Source: Aquisalimonas sp007126095 (lineage in GTDB: Bacteria > Pseudomonadota > Gammaproteobacteria > Nitrococcales > Aquisalimonadaceae). From it: DNA of 64,000 bases. The notes below the pieces were generated by a model, which was given only the letters and a program-made list of their open reading frames with translations, was not told the DNA's origin and searched no databases. The position numbers and the translations under genes are program-made. This document shows positions 52,896 to 62,337 of this stretch, piece by piece; positions within the stretch are counted from its first letter, which is position 1; every line of letters begins with the position of its first letter. The DNA is taken from contig NZ_JBLWFT010000008.1 in NCBI RefSeq assembly GCF_048323695.1, forward strand, positions 1 to 64,000, given 5' to 3'.

Positions 52896-55859
52896 CTACT
52901 CCCGGGGCGGCTGGTAGAAGGACGGAGCGGTCACGGTGACGGCGATGGCGCCGGCGTCCAGATCCCACGCCGTGAGCCGTTCGCCGTGGCGCGCGCGGCC
53001 GCCGTTGACCATGGCCAGGGCGAAGCTGTGGCCGATACGGGCACCGTAGTAGCTGGAGGTCACCCACCCTTCCAGCGGCACCGGCGTCGACTGATCCGGG
53101 TTATGCACAAGCTGGGCGCCCTCCGGGACAACCACCTCCGGATCGTCCGGCGTCAGACCCACCAGTTGCGGGCGGTCATCGCGGCGGAAATCCGGGCGGC
53201 TCAGCGAGCGCTTGCCGAGACAGTCCTTGCGGTCGCTGATCAGGCCCTGCATGCCAAGATCCAGCGGGCTCACGGCGCCGTCCGTGTCCTGACCGACGAT
53301 GATGAACCCCATCTCCGCACGCAGCACGTGCATGGCCTCGGTGCCGTAGGGGGTGATGCCGTACCGCTCGCCCAGGGCGAATGCGCGCTCCCAGAGGAAC
53401 AGCCCGTAGTCCGCCGGCACACTGATCTCGAACGTCAGCTCGCCGCTGAAGCTGGCGCGCTGCACCCGGGCCGGCACGCCGGCCACATGGCCCTCGCGCA
53501 CCGCCATGAACGGGAATGCCTGAGGGTCCAGATCGATGTCGGTGCCGAGGTCCTGCACCAGATCACGGCTGGACGGCCCGGCCAGGGACATGATCGCCCA
53601 CTGGTCGGTCACCGAGGTGAGATACACGTCCAGCTCCGGCCACTCCGTCTGCAGCCAGCGCTCCAGCCACGCCAGCACCGCGGCGGCACCGCCGGTGGTG
53701 GTGTACATCAGGTAGTGGTGCTCGCCGAGCCGGGCGGTGACGCCGTCGTCGAGGACCGTGCCATTCTCGTCCAGGAGGATGCCGTACCGGCACCGCCCCA
53801 CCGCGAGCTTGCGCCAGTTGTTGGTGTAGACGCGCTCGAGCAGGGTCACGGCGTCCGGCCCCTGGATGTCGATCTTGCCCAGAGTGGAGTAGTCCAGCGC
53901 ACCGATGCCACGCTGCGTGGCCAGGCATTCGCGCCGCACGGCATCGTCCAGGGATTCACCCGCCCGGGGGTAGTACCAGGCGCGCTTCCACTGGCCCACG
54001 TCTTCGAACAGCGCGCCCCGAGCCACGTGCCAGTCGTGCATGGGCGTGGTGCGCACGGGCTGGAACAGCGCCCCCAGTTCCTCGCCCACGAGTGCACCGT
54101 AGCTCACCGGTGTCCAGGCGGGCCGGAAGGTGGTGGTGCCCACGGTCTCCACGTTCTCGCCCAGGAGCTCCGCGACGATGCCGGAGCCGACGATGTTTCC
54201 GAGGCGCCCCTGATCGGTACCGAACCCCATGATGCTGTAGCGCTTCACGTGTTCGATGGAGCGATAGCCTTCACGCACGGCCAGCTCCAGGTCCGACGTC
54301 TTGACGTCGTTCTGCAGGTCGACGAATGCCGGCAGCTTGCCCTCGGACGGCAGAGGGGCGCGCCAGAGGACGCGCAGCGCCCCCGGGGCCGGGTCGTCGT
54401 CGCGGACCGTCGGCACACTGGCCATGACCGGCTCGAAACCCAGCGCCGCGGCAGCCATCGCCCCCGCCTCGGCGCCGTTGGCGAGCACCTCGGCAAGAGT
54501 GAACACCCCGGCTGCCGCACCGGCAGAGCGCACGTAGTCCGGCCCCGATGCCGGCAGCAGCGTCGCCAGATCGTGATCGAAACGCAGGGGGCCGCGGATG
54601 TGCGAGTGCAGGTGCACCGCGGGATTCCAGCCGCCGGAGACCGCAATCAGGTCGCACGGCACACGCTGCTGGCCCTGGCGGGCCAGATCGCCGATGGTCG
54701 CGGCGGTGACCTGCCTGCGGCCATGCGCACTCAGCACGGCGCTGCCCGGACGCACGTCCACACCGGCATCCCGGGCGGCCGCTGCGGCGGCGCTGCACTC
54801 CTCCCGGGCGTCGGCGACCACCACCGACACCCCCACCGCCTGCAGGGCCTCCACGGCGGCGTAGGCGGAGTCGTTGTTGGTGAAAACCACGGCCCGCTGG
54901 CCCGGGCACACACCGTAACGGCGGATGTAAGTGGTCACGGCGGAGGCCGTCATGACGCCGGGACGGTCGTTGTTGCCGAACACGATGGGCCGCTCGATGG
55001 CCCCGGCGGCAAGCACCATCTGGCGGGCACGCACCCGCCAGTAGCGCTCGCGCGGGCCGGCACGCTTACCGGGTGGTCGGTGATCGCTCAGGCGTTCCAC
55101 CAGCCCGGCGAACCCGTGATCGTAATTGCCGAATACCGCTGTGCGCGGCAACAGCGTCACCTCGGGCATGGCCGCAAGCTCCGCCACGGTGCGGGCGACC
55201 CACGCCTGCGCGGACTCGTCGCCGATCCACGCCCGGCTGGCGAGCAGATAGCCGCCGAAACGCGCCTGTTCGTCGGCGACGATGACCCGGGCGCCGGCGC
55301 GGGCGGCCGTCAGCGCGGCCTGCAACCCGGCCGCGCCGCCACCGGCCACCAGCAGGTCGCAATGGACGTTGCAGCGGTCGTACACGTCCGGGTCCGGCCC
55401 GTTCGGGGCATACCCGAAGCCCGCCGCGGGGCGGATCACCTGTTCGTAGCGCTCCCACCAGCCCTGGGGCGACATGAACGTCTTGTAGTAGAACCCAGCA
55501 GGCATGAACGGCGACAGCGCCCCCATGGCCGCACCGGGGTCCCGCTCCGGGCGCCCCACCGCCGGACGCGCCTCCAGCCCGTCGTAGAGTTCGGTCTGGG
55601 TCGCGCGTCGGTCGGGCAGCGTGACCGCACCACGGTCGATCTGCAGCAGGGCGTTGGGCTCCTCGGCACCATGGCCGACGATACCGCGGGGCCGGTGCAG
55701 CTTGATGCTGCGGTTGACCACACTGATGCCGTTGGCGAGCAGCGCCGATGCCAGGGTGTCGCCGGCATAGCCTTCCAGCTCACGGCCGTCGAAGACGAAC
55801 CGGAGCGGTTCACCACGATCAATGAGGCCTCCCTCGGCCAGACGGCGCGGCTGCGTCAT
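52896..55859 (-). CDS. soxA: Sarcosine oxidase alpha subunit
   Basis: Large subunit (987 residues) of the sarcosine oxidase that demethylates sarcosine to glycine, passing the methyl group to THF as methylene-THF. An N-terminal 2Fe-2S-like ubiquitin fold (20-110) is followed by a nucleotide-binding domain (CDLLVAGGGAAGLQAALTAA, from about 167) and a C-terminal aminomethyltransferase (GcvT) domain (about 600-980; GVTARLGEHHYLMYTTTGG). The ATG at 55859 overlaps the soxD stop by four bases. Confidence 0.96.
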   Translation of the reverse strand: MTQPRRLAEGGLIDRGEPLRFVFDGRELEGYAGDTLASALLANGISVVNRSIKLHRPRGIVGHGAEEPNALLQIDRGAVTLPDRRATQTELYDGLEARPAVGRPERDPGAAMGALSPFMPAGFYYKTFMSPQGWWERYEQVIRPAAGFGYAPNGPDPDVYDRCNVHCDLLVAGGGAAGLQAALTAARAGARVIVADEQARFGGYLLASRAWIGDESAQAWVARTVAELAAMPEVTLLPRTAVFGNYDHGFAGLVERLSDHRPPGKRAGPRERYWRVRARQMVLAAGAIERPIVFGNNDRPGVMTASAVTTYIRRYGVCPGQRAVVFTNNDSAYAAVEALQAVGVSVVVADAREECSAAAAAARDAGVDVRPGSAVLSAHGRRQVTAATIGDLARQGQQRVPCDLIAVSGGWNPAVHLHSHIRGPLRFDHDLATLLPASGPDYVRSAGAAAGVFTLAEVLANGAEAGAMAAAALGFEPVMASVPTVRDDDPAPGALRVLWRAPLPSEGKLPAFVDLQNDVKTSDLELAVREGYRSIEHVKRYSIMGFGTDQGRLGNIVGSGIVAELLGENVETVGTTTFRPAWTPVSYGALVGEELGALFQPVRTTPMHDWHVARGALFEDVGQWKRAWYYPRAGESLDDAVRRECLATQRGIGALDYSTLGKIDIQGPDAVTLLERVYTNNWRKLAVGRCRYGILLDENGTVLDDGVTARLGEHHYLMYTTTGGAAAVLAWLERWLQTEWPELDVYLTSVTDQWAIMSLAGPSSRDLVQDLGTDIDLDPQAFPFMAVREGHVAGVPARVQRASFSGELTFEISVPADYGLFLWERAFALGERYGITPYGTEAMHVLRAEMGFIIVGQDTDGAVSPLDLGMQGLISDRKDCLGKRSLSRPDFRRDDRPQLVGLTPDDPEVVVPEGAQLVHNPDQSTPVPLEGWVTSSYYGARIGHSFALAMVNGGRARHGERLTAWDLDAGAIAVTVTAPSFYQPPRE

Positions 55860-56143
55860 GATGCCGGCTCCCGCAGGGGCGGCGCCTCGCCGATGCGGTA
55901 CGCCGCGTGAATGGCATGGGTGGCGGTATTGCGCTCGACGTTGAACCAGCGCCGGCAGCCGTGGGTGTGTAACCACTGCTCCCGGTGCCAGCCACAGGGG
56001 TTGGTGCGCATGAACTGGTAGTCGGCCCATTCGGCGTCCGACAGGGCGTCGGGCTCACGTGGCCGGGCGATATGGGCCTCGCCGCCGTAGCTGAACTCGC
56101 TCTCGTCGCGGGGGCCGCACCAGGGGCACGGGATCAGTAGCAT
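55856..56143 (-). CDS. soxD: Sarcosine oxidase delta subunit
   Basis: A 95-residue zinc-binding subunit. The metal ligands come from CPWCGPRDE (6-14) and the later H and C residues of WLHTHGCRRWF. The sequence DEWxxYxFMRTNPxGxHREQW is typical of the family. It is coupled to soxA and lies 100 bases downstream of soxB, separated by a family A repeat. Confidence 0.94.
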   Translation of the reverse strand: MLLIPCPWCGPRDESEFSYGGEAHIARPREPDALSDAEWADYQFMRTNPCGWHREQWLHTHGCRRWFNVERNTATHAIHAAYRIGEAPPLREPAS

Positions 56144-56166
56144 GGCGGTTCCTCCACATACATCCT

Positions 56167-56222
56167 GTAGGAGCGACGTGAGTCGCGATCGAGGGCCAGG
56201 TCGCGACTCACGTCGCTCCTAC
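56167..56222. repeat. REP-like palindromic repeat pair, family A copy 3
   Basis: Inverted arms GTAGGAGCGACGTGAGTCGC (56167 onward) and its complement ending at 56222 flank a 12-base centre. Orientation is opposite to copies 1 and 2, with CCTAC outside. It lies inside the sox operon between soxB and soxD. Confidence 0.87.
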
Positions 56223-56243
56223 GGCTCCGGCCCGGATTTCGGA

Positions 56244-57494
56244 TCAATGCGCCACCGCCGCCGCGCCGTGCTCGTCCACCAGCGCCCCGGTCTCGAACCG
56301 GTCCAGGCCGAAGGGCGCGTTGATCGGGTGCGGCTCGCCGGTGGCCAGCGTATGCGCGAACACCCAGCCCGATCCGGGCGTGGCCTTGAAGCCGCCGGTG
56401 CCCCAGCCGCAGTTGAAGAACAGCCCGCCCACCGGCGTCTTGCCGATAATGGGCGAGGCGTCCGGGCAGGTATCAACGATGCCGCCCCAGTGGCGCAGCA
56501 GCCGCATGCGGCTGAAGATCGGGTAGAGCTCCACCAACGCCGCCAGGAAGTGCTCGATGGTCTGGAAGCTGCCGCGCTGGCCATAGCCGTTGTAGGCGTC
56601 AATGCCCGCGCCGATCACCAGCTCGCCCTTGTCGGACTGGCTGACGTAGACGTGGATGGCGTTGGACATGACCACCGTGTCGAGAATCGGTTTGATGGGC
56701 TCGGAGACCAACGCCTGCAGCGGGTGGCTCTCGATGGGCAGCCGGAACCCGGCCATGTCCGCCAGCACACCGGCGTGGCCCGCCACCACGACGCCGACGC
56801 GATCGGCATCAATGGGACCGCGGGATGTGTCCACGCCCACCACAGCGCCGTTCTCGCGCCGGATCCCGGTGACCTCGCAGTTCTCGACCACGTCCACGCC
56901 CAGGCTGTCCGCCGCGCGGGCGAACCCCCAGGCGACGGCATCATGCCGGGCGATGCCCGCCCGCGGCTGCCACGACGCGCCCAGCACCGGAAAGCGGATG
57001 TCGGAGCTGGTGTTGATGAACGGCACGCGCGCCTTCACGCCGGCCTGGTCCAGCACCTCGCCATCAATCCCGTTCAGGCGGTTGGCATTCACGCGTCGCC
57101 GGATGTCGCGCATGTCCTGCAGTGTGTGCCCGAGATTAAGCACACCGCGCTGGCTGAACATGACGTTGAAATTGATATCCGCCGACAGCCCCTCCCAGAG
57201 CTTCATGGACTTCTCGTACAGCGCGGCAGAGGCGCTCCACAGGTAGTTGGAGCGCACGATGGTGGTGTTGCGCGCGGTGTTACCGCCGCCGATCCAGCCC
57301 TTCTCCAGCACGGCGACATCGGTGATGCCGTGCTCCTTGGCCAGGTAGTAGGCCGTGGCCAGGCCGTGCCCGCCGCCGCCGACGATCAGCACCCGGTAGC
57401 GGCGCCTGGGTGCGGCCTGGCGCCAGGCCGGCTCCCAGTGACGGTGGCCGCTGGCGGCGTGGCGGGCGATATTGAGGGCCGAGTAGCGCTGCAT
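56244..57494 (-). CDS. soxB: Sarcosine oxidase beta subunit
   Basis: Catalytic flavin subunit of 416 residues. The dinucleotide fold VLIVGGGGHGLATAYYLA (35-52) is followed by EKGWIGGGNTARNTTIVRSN and, near the end, FNCGWGTGGFKATPGSG, which form the FAD/FMN sites. The ATG at 57494 starts the family sequence MQRYSALNIARHA. It is first among the sox subunit genes, 35 bases after the DUF5943-type gene. Confidence 0.96.
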   Translation of the reverse strand: MQRYSALNIARHAASGHRHWEPAWRQAAPRRRYRVLIVGGGGHGLATAYYLAKEHGITDVAVLEKGWIGGGNTARNTTIVRSNYLWSASAALYEKSMKLWEGLSADINFNVMFSQRGVLNLGHTLQDMRDIRRRVNANRLNGIDGEVLDQAGVKARVPFINTSSDIRFPVLGASWQPRAGIARHDAVAWGFARAADSLGVDVVENCEVTGIRRENGAVVGVDTSRGPIDADRVGVVVAGHAGVLADMAGFRLPIESHPLQALVSEPIKPILDTVVMSNAIHVYVSQSDKGELVIGAGIDAYNGYGQRGSFQTIEHFLAALVELYPIFSRMRLLRHWGGIVDTCPDASPIIGKTPVGGLFFNCGWGTGGFKATPGSGWVFAHTLATGEPHPINAPFGLDRFETGALVDEHGAAAVAH

Positions 57495-57529
57495 GGCCAG
57501 ACTCCAGGATGCCGGTGAGACGGGGTTGA

Positions 57530-58051
57530 TCAGTCGTCGTCCGACGCGACGCCGGGCCGCACCACGAACTCGCAGGCCTCGGCACCACTGGCGGCGCAGC
57601 ACCGTTCCTCGGCGATGGCGATGAGGTCGGGATCGTCGCACGCCCACCCCATGGCGCCCTCGAACCAGGCCAGAAAGGTCCGGCAGGTGCGCGGACCGCG
57701 CACCCCGGCGACGGTGAACGGCGAGTTGTACACGCGTACGGCGGCACCACAGTCGTGCGGACGGCAATACACCAGTTCGAACCGACCCCAGCCACGCTGG
57801 CCGAGGCTGTCCAGGTAACGGGCGACCACGGTGGCCGCGTCCGCGCCCGAGCGGGCAGCCTCGACCTCACACCACTGCCGGGCGGAGCGCCGCGCCACCG
57901 CCTGCCAGGCGGATTCCGCCGGGCTGCCCGCGACCGTGCCCTGGAGCCGGGCCATGTCCTCCCGCGGCAGCACCAGCACGGGCGTTCCGTTGAGACGCCA
58001 TTCGCCAGAGGTCTCGTCGATCTCCACGGGGATGGTATGCACGGATGCCAT
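57530..58051 (-). CDS. DUF5943-type protein with V4R-like C-terminus
   Basis: A 173-residue soluble protein. The second half (about 95-165) resembles a V4R/4-vinyl reductase domain: FELVYCRPHDCGAAVRVYNS and AIAEERCCAASGAEACEFVV. Such small-molecule or cysteine-rich domains often regulate or chaperone. Genes annotated DUF5943 occur beside dgcAB and sox genes in Pseudomonas, and that is the setting here. The ATG at 58051 follows GGGAGGG. It is probably first in the sox operon. No reaction can be assigned. Confidence 0.7.
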   Translation of the reverse strand: MASVHTIPVEIDETSGEWRLNGTPVLVLPREDMARLQGTVAGSPAESAWQAVARRSARQWCEVEAARSGADAATVVARYLDSLGQRGWGRFELVYCRPHDCGAAVRVYNSPFTVAGVRGPRTCRTFLAWFEGAMGWACDDPDLIAIAEERCCAASGAEACEFVVRPGVASDDD

Positions 58052-58335
58052 GACGCCCTCCCGGCCGTAGCCAGTCATTTCGCAGGGCTGCAGCCGGATG
58101 CGGCGGCAGCGTTACGACTTACGTTAGACAAGCCCGGCACTACCCCGCTGTCCCGCGGCGAACACGGTTTGCCTTCCTGCGACAGCGCCCGCGACACCCG
58201 GTTTGCCCGGCGCGACACTCGCCGCGCACATGACGCCCACGGCTAACTGGCCGTCGTCCGCAAGGGGATGCCACACCGCACCCGGCGCTAGATTGCATAC
58301 CGTCAACGAGGGTTCCGGACCGGGAGGATGACGGC

Positions 58336-59271
58336 ATGTGGCAGGCAACGGCGACGACAGTCACGGCAACATCGCGGGGCGCAGAGGCCCTGGCCGCTCC
58401 CCGGTACGAGCTGATCCCGCTCGCGGGGGTGATGGAGCAGGCGCGCCATCTGCCCCGGGACGCTACGGTGACCGTCACCTGCTCGCCCAGGCACGGCATC
58501 GACGCCTCTCTGGACCTGGCCGAGTCCCTCGCTGCTTCCGGCTACCACGCCGTGCCCCACGTGGCCGCACGCCTGGTCACCGGCCGCGGGGACCTGCAGC
58601 GCATTTTCCAACGCCTGGACGCCGCGGGACTGGACGATGTGTTCATCGTCGGCGGTGATGCGCCCACCCCCGCGGGCCCCTATCCGGGCGGGCTCGAGCT
58701 GCTGGAGGACCTGGACACCCTGCCACACCGCCCGCGGCGGATCGGCGTACCGTCCTACCCCGAGCCCCACGCCACCATCCCGCCGGAGCGGATGCAGGCG
58801 GCACTGGACGCAAAGAACGCGCTGGCGGACTACACCGTCACCCAGATCTGTTTCGATGCGGACACGATCCTGTCGTGGCTCGCGGACCAGCACGATCGCG
58901 GAATGCGGCTGCCGGTCTACGTGGGTCTGCCCGGTGTCATCGACCGGATGAAGCTGATGGGCCTGGCCATGCGGATCGGCCTCGGCGCCTCCACCCGGGT
59001 GCTGCGGCGCCAGGCCGGACTCGCCTCCCGGCTCCTGGGCGGCAGCACCTACCGGCCCGACACCCTTGCCGAAGCACTGGTGCCTGCGTTCGACAGTCCG
59101 GCGACACCCGGGCTGGCCGGGTTCCACCTGAACACCTTCAATCAGGTCGCCGGGACCGTGGCGTGGGCGGAAGCGAAGGCAGCGGCACTGCACCCCGGTG
59201 AACCGGCCGACGCGGATCAGGCACAAGCGGCAGTCACGGCGCCTGCAGGCCCACAAGCGGGCTATTACTAG
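58336..59271 (+). CDS. Methylenetetrahydrofolate reductase (MetF-like)
   Basis: A 311-residue TIM-barrel flavoprotein that reduces 5,10-methylene-THF to 5-methyl-THF. Visible family segments are CSPRHGIDASLDLAESLAA, FIVGGDAPTPAGPYPGGLELL, TVTQICFDADTILSWL and the C-terminal AGFHLNTFNQV. It is divergent from the sox operon and shares its one-carbon substrate. It is a short, divergent relative and could be a betaine-pathway specific form rather than the housekeeping MetF. Confidence 0.85.
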   Translation: MWQATATTVTATSRGAEALAAPRYELIPLAGVMEQARHLPRDATVTVTCSPRHGIDASLDLAESLAASGYHAVPHVAARLVTGRGDLQRIFQRLDAAGLDDVFIVGGDAPTPAGPYPGGLELLEDLDTLPHRPRRIGVPSYPEPHATIPPERMQAALDAKNALADYTVTQICFDADTILSWLADQHDRGMRLPVYVGLPGVIDRMKLMGLAMRIGLGASTRVLRRQAGLASRLLGGSTYRPDTLAEALVPAFDSPATPGLAGFHLNTFNQVAGTVAWAEAKAAALHPGEPADADQAQAAVTAPAGPQAGYY

Positions 59272-59369
59272 CGCCCCGCCCCCGAACGTACGTGCAAGTG
59301 ATACCCCGCTGGCTTAGGCTGTCATTTCTGACAGGTTGAGCCATGCCCTGACACCTGCAAATATAACAG

Positions 59370-59391
59370 CGTTACATCCGTAACGACGTTA
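59370..59391. promoter_or_regulatory. Candidate TetR-type operator upstream of the crotonase gene
   Basis: Overlapping palindromes CGTTAC-ATCC-GTAACG (59370-59385) and TAACG-A-CGTTA (59381-59391) lie 16 bases upstream of the crotonase start. They are likely bound by the TetR-family protein encoded just downstream. Inference from position and symmetry. Confidence 0.5.
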
Positions 59392-59406
59392 TTGGCGAGG
59401 TATCAG

Positions 59407-60270
59407 ATGTCCAAGGTGCTCTACGAGAAGGACGGCCGCATCGGCCGCATCACCCTGAACCGTCCCGAGGTGCTCAACGCCATCGACGATGAGCTGCCGC
59501 ACGAGCTGGCCGACGCCGTGGCCCGGGCCAACGGCGACCGTGGCGTGCACGTGATCATGCTCGCGGGCGCCGGCCGCGCCTTCAGCGCCGGCTACGACCT
59601 CGCCTATTACGCCGAGGCCAACGGCACCGGCAACGTCACCCAGGCCATGCCGTGGGATCCGATGCAGGATTACGCCTTCATGAAGGGCAACACCGAGCTG
59701 TTCATGACGCTCTGGCGCTCCTACCGCCCGGTGATCTGCAAGGTGCACGGCTTTGCCGTAGCCGGAGGCTCCGACATCGCCCTGTGCTCCGACATCATCC
59801 TCATGGAAGACTCCGCCGAAATCGGCTATATGCCAACGCGGGTCTGGGGCTGCCCCACCACCGCCATGTGGGTCTACCGCCTGGGCGCGGAACGGGCCAA
59901 GCGGATGCTGTTCACCGGCGACCGGATCACCGGCACGGAAGCCGAGCGGCTGGGGCTGATCTACCGGGCCACACCGGCCAGCGAGCTGGATCGGGAGGCG
60001 GAAGCCCTGGCGGCACGCATGGCCACCGTTCCCGTGAACCAGTTGATGATGCAAAAGCTGATGATCAATCAGGCTTATGAGAACATGGGCCTCGAAACAA
60101 CACAGATGATGGCGACGATGTTCGATGGCATCACGAGGCATTCACCTGAAGGTCTCAATTTCAAGCAGCGGGCAGAGACCGTCGGCTGGAAACAGGCAGT
60201 AAGGGAGCGCGATCAGGGAAGCTATGACTGGACAGAAAACCGACCGTTCGATGACGAAGGACCGCTCTGA
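59407..60270 (+). CDS. Enoyl-CoA hydratase/isomerase family protein (crotonase)
   Basis: A 287-residue crotonase. The oxyanion-hole segments LAGAGRAFSAGYDLAYY and VAGGSDIALCSDIILM are clear. In the Glu position region it reads EIGYMPTRVWGCPTT, so the class is a hydratase or isomerase but the substrate is unknown. The ATG at 59407 follows GGCGAGG; an earlier in-frame TTG at 59392 is less likely. Its stop overlaps the TetR gene start by 47 bases, so the two are one operon. Confidence 0.88.
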   Translation: MSKVLYEKDGRIGRITLNRPEVLNAIDDELPHELADAVARANGDRGVHVIMLAGAGRAFSAGYDLAYYAEANGTGNVTQAMPWDPMQDYAFMKGNTELFMTLWRSYRPVICKVHGFAVAGGSDIALCSDIILMEDSAEIGYMPTRVWGCPTTAMWVYRLGAERAKRMLFTGDRITGTEAERLGLIYRATPASELDREAEALAARMATVPVNQLMMQKLMINQAYENMGLETTQMMATMFDGITRHSPEGLNFKQRAETVGWKQAVRERDQGSYDWTENRPFDDEGPL

Positions 60271-60877
60271 CGACACTAGCGCGGGCGGGCCCGGGGCGTT
60301 GCGCAGCAATGGCGATGGCCAGCGCGAGGACAAGCGCGAGGCCATTGTTGCCGCCGCTGCGCGGGTATTCAAGGAACGCGGCCTCGAGGGCGCGTCCATG
60401 CGGCTGATTGCCCGAGAGGCGGGCTGCACCACCGGGGCGATCTATCCCCACTTCGGCGGCAAGGAGTCGCTGTATGCCGAAGTGCTCGCCCAGTCGCTGG
60501 CGTCCCTGCAGCAAGCCATCCGCGATGCCACCGCCATCGCTCCGGCGGGTAGCCAGGGGCGTGCCGGCATCAAGGCGTTCTACGACTACTACCGGGCCCA
60601 TCCGCTGGAGCTGACGCTTGGTCTGTATCTCTACCAGGGGGCGCGGCCCGTCGGCCTGAGTGAAGACCTGGACCGCTCGCTCAACCGCAGCCTGCAGACC
60701 GTCTTTGACCTGATCTCCGACGGCCTGGCCAACGACGGCTATGACGACACGGCCCTGCGCACCACCAACGGCGTGGCCCAGGCCGTGGGGCTGCTGATCC
60801 TGCACCAGACTCGGCGCCTGCGGCTGCTCGAGAGCAACGTGGACGAGCAGATGACCTACTTCCTGCAGCAGCTCTGA
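60224..60877 (+). CDS. TetR-family transcriptional regulator
   Basis: A 217-residue regulator with an N-terminal helix-turn-helix (about 38-85; RLIAREAGCTTGAIYPHFGGKESLYAE) and a helical ligand domain. The ATG at 60224 follows AGGGAAG and lies inside the crotonase gene. A stem of GTCCCGCCG (60892-60900) and CGGCGGGAC (60914-60922) just after the stop probably terminates the operon. It may autoregulate through the palindromes at 59370. Confidence 0.9.
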   Translation: MTGQKTDRSMTKDRSDDTSAGGPGALRSNGDGQREDKREAIVAAAARVFKERGLEGASMRLIAREAGCTTGAIYPHFGGKESLYAEVLAQSLASLQQAIRDATAIAPAGSQGRAGIKAFYDYYRAHPLELTLGLYLYQGARPVGLSEDLDRSLNRSLQTVFDLISDGLANDGYDDTALRTTNGVAQAVGLLILHQTRRLRLLESNVDEQMTYFLQQL

Positions 60878-60891
60878 GGCCCCGGGCATCC

Positions 60892-60922
60892 GTCCCGCCG
60901 CCGGTCACCCGGCCGGCGGGAC
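60892..60922 (+). terminator. Terminator of the crotonase-tetR operon
   Basis: The nine-base arms GTCCCGCCG and CGGCGGGAC surround a further CCGG-rich loop. The remaining 250 bases to the porin gene hold no supported gene. Confidence 0.65.
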
Positions 60923-61175
60923 AGGCAATCGTACACAACCCCGTAACAGCCCAGCCAGAGGCTCCCCATAACAGTGCACGCATGGCCCGGCCGTGCACCA
61001 CGATGCAGCAACGGGGGTTGCCCATTGGCGATACTCACCCTGCCCGACCTCCCATCCCGTTGATTTGTCGCTGATTCGGACCTGTCCCTGTTGCTGGCAC
61101 GCTTCGTGAAGACCGTATACACCGATGTATCCGCACGGATTCGTCAGCGGCAATCACGACATAGGGGACAATCCA

Positions 61176-62237
61176 TTGAAACAGCAGATCAGAAAGACCC
61201 TGGTGCTGGGTGCGGGCACGCTATGCCTGGCGGGCGGCAGTCTGGCCCACGCGGACACCGGAGTGGACATCCACGGCATCATCGATGTTTACGGCGGCGC
61301 TCAGAACCCGCTGGGAGCAGACAGCTGGACAGGCAAACTCAGTGCGGGCGGCAAAGACACCTCCTACTGGGGCATCTCCGCCCGACACCAAGTCAACGAT
61401 GACTTGGCCGTGGTGGGCGATATCGAAGCCTTCTTCCGTCCCGACTCCGCTGAGCAGGGCCGTTTCGAGGGGGACATCTTCTTCGCCCGCAACGCCAACG
61501 TCGGTGTGGAAACGGAATACGGCACGGTGCGCGGCGGCCGTGTAACCGCACCGCTGTTCCTGCCCATGGTGTTCACCAACCCGTTCGGCGGCTCATTCGA
61601 GTTCTCCCCGGCCAACTACCACACCTACGCGGGCGGACCGAACGCGCCGCTGGTCGGCGACTCCGGCTGGAGCGACACGGTGCAGTACACCTCGCCGGAC
61701 CTGAACGGCGTCACCATCAACGTGCTCTACGGCTTCGGCGACAACGAGGGGGATGACAGCCGCGGCGACGATCGCATCGGCGCCTACGCCGTCTACCGTG
61801 CCGGCGCGTTCACTGGCACCGCAGCCGCCCACGCCGTGGATTATGCACTGGAGGCGGCCGGCGTCGACGACGACGGCACCCAGTACGCGGCGCTGCTGGG
61901 CGGCATGTACGACTTCGGCACCTTCCAGCTCTACGGTCAGTACCAGCATATCGACAACGACCTGGATAGCGACGATTTCGCCATCAACAGCGTCACCGTG
62001 GGCGCCAGCGTCGATGCCGGCCCCGGCCAGGTGCTCGCCTCCTACGCCTACGCCGACGCGTCGCGCTTCGGTCCGGAAGACTACGAGGACGGCGGCGACC
62101 GCCACACCTGGGCGGTGGGTTACGAGCTGCCCCTGAGCAGCATGGCCACGGCCTACGCCACCTATTTCATGGACGACATCGACGACGCCAGCGACGCGGG
62201 CCACAACGTGGGCACCGGCGTGCAGCTGCGCTTCTAG
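61176..62237 (+). CDS. Gram-negative porin
   Basis: A 353-residue outer-membrane porin. I place the start at TTG 61176 (MKQQIRKTLVLGAGTLCLAG) because AGGGGA lies just before it and the resulting signal peptide ends SLAHA. An ATG at 61125 would add 17 unlikely residues. Mature strands such as VDIHGIIDVYGG, YGTVRGGRVTAPLF and the terminal VGTGVQLRF fit a 16-strand porin. It lies upstream of an ABC transporter and may supply its substrate across the outer membrane. Confidence 0.82.
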   Translation: MKQQIRKTLVLGAGTLCLAGGSLAHADTGVDIHGIIDVYGGAQNPLGADSWTGKLSAGGKDTSYWGISARHQVNDDLAVVGDIEAFFRPDSAEQGRFEGDIFFARNANVGVETEYGTVRGGRVTAPLFLPMVFTNPFGGSFEFSPANYHTYAGGPNAPLVGDSGWSDTVQYTSPDLNGVTINVLYGFGDNEGDDSRGDDRIGAYAVYRAGAFTGTAAAHAVDYALEAAGVDDDGTQYAALLGGMYDFGTFQLYGQYQHIDNDLDSDDFAINSVTVGASVDAGPGQVLASYAYADASRFGPEDYEDGGDRHTWAVGYELPLSSMATAYATYFMDDIDDASDAGHNVGTGVQLRF

Positions 62238-62269
62238 ACAGACAGGCGCGCCTGGCGCCTGCCGGCATG

Positions 62270-62294
62270 GCGCGGGAGGCCCGGCCTCCCGCGC
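62270..62294 (+). terminator. Strong hairpin after the porin gene
   Basis: The arms GCGCGGGAGGC (62270-62280) and GCCTCCCGCGC (62284-62294) enclose a three-base loop. It separates the porin from the ABC transporter genes. Confidence 0.72.
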
Positions 62295-62337
62295 CCGACA
62301 TACATGACCACGATTACGCGATCACCGGGAGTGCACA

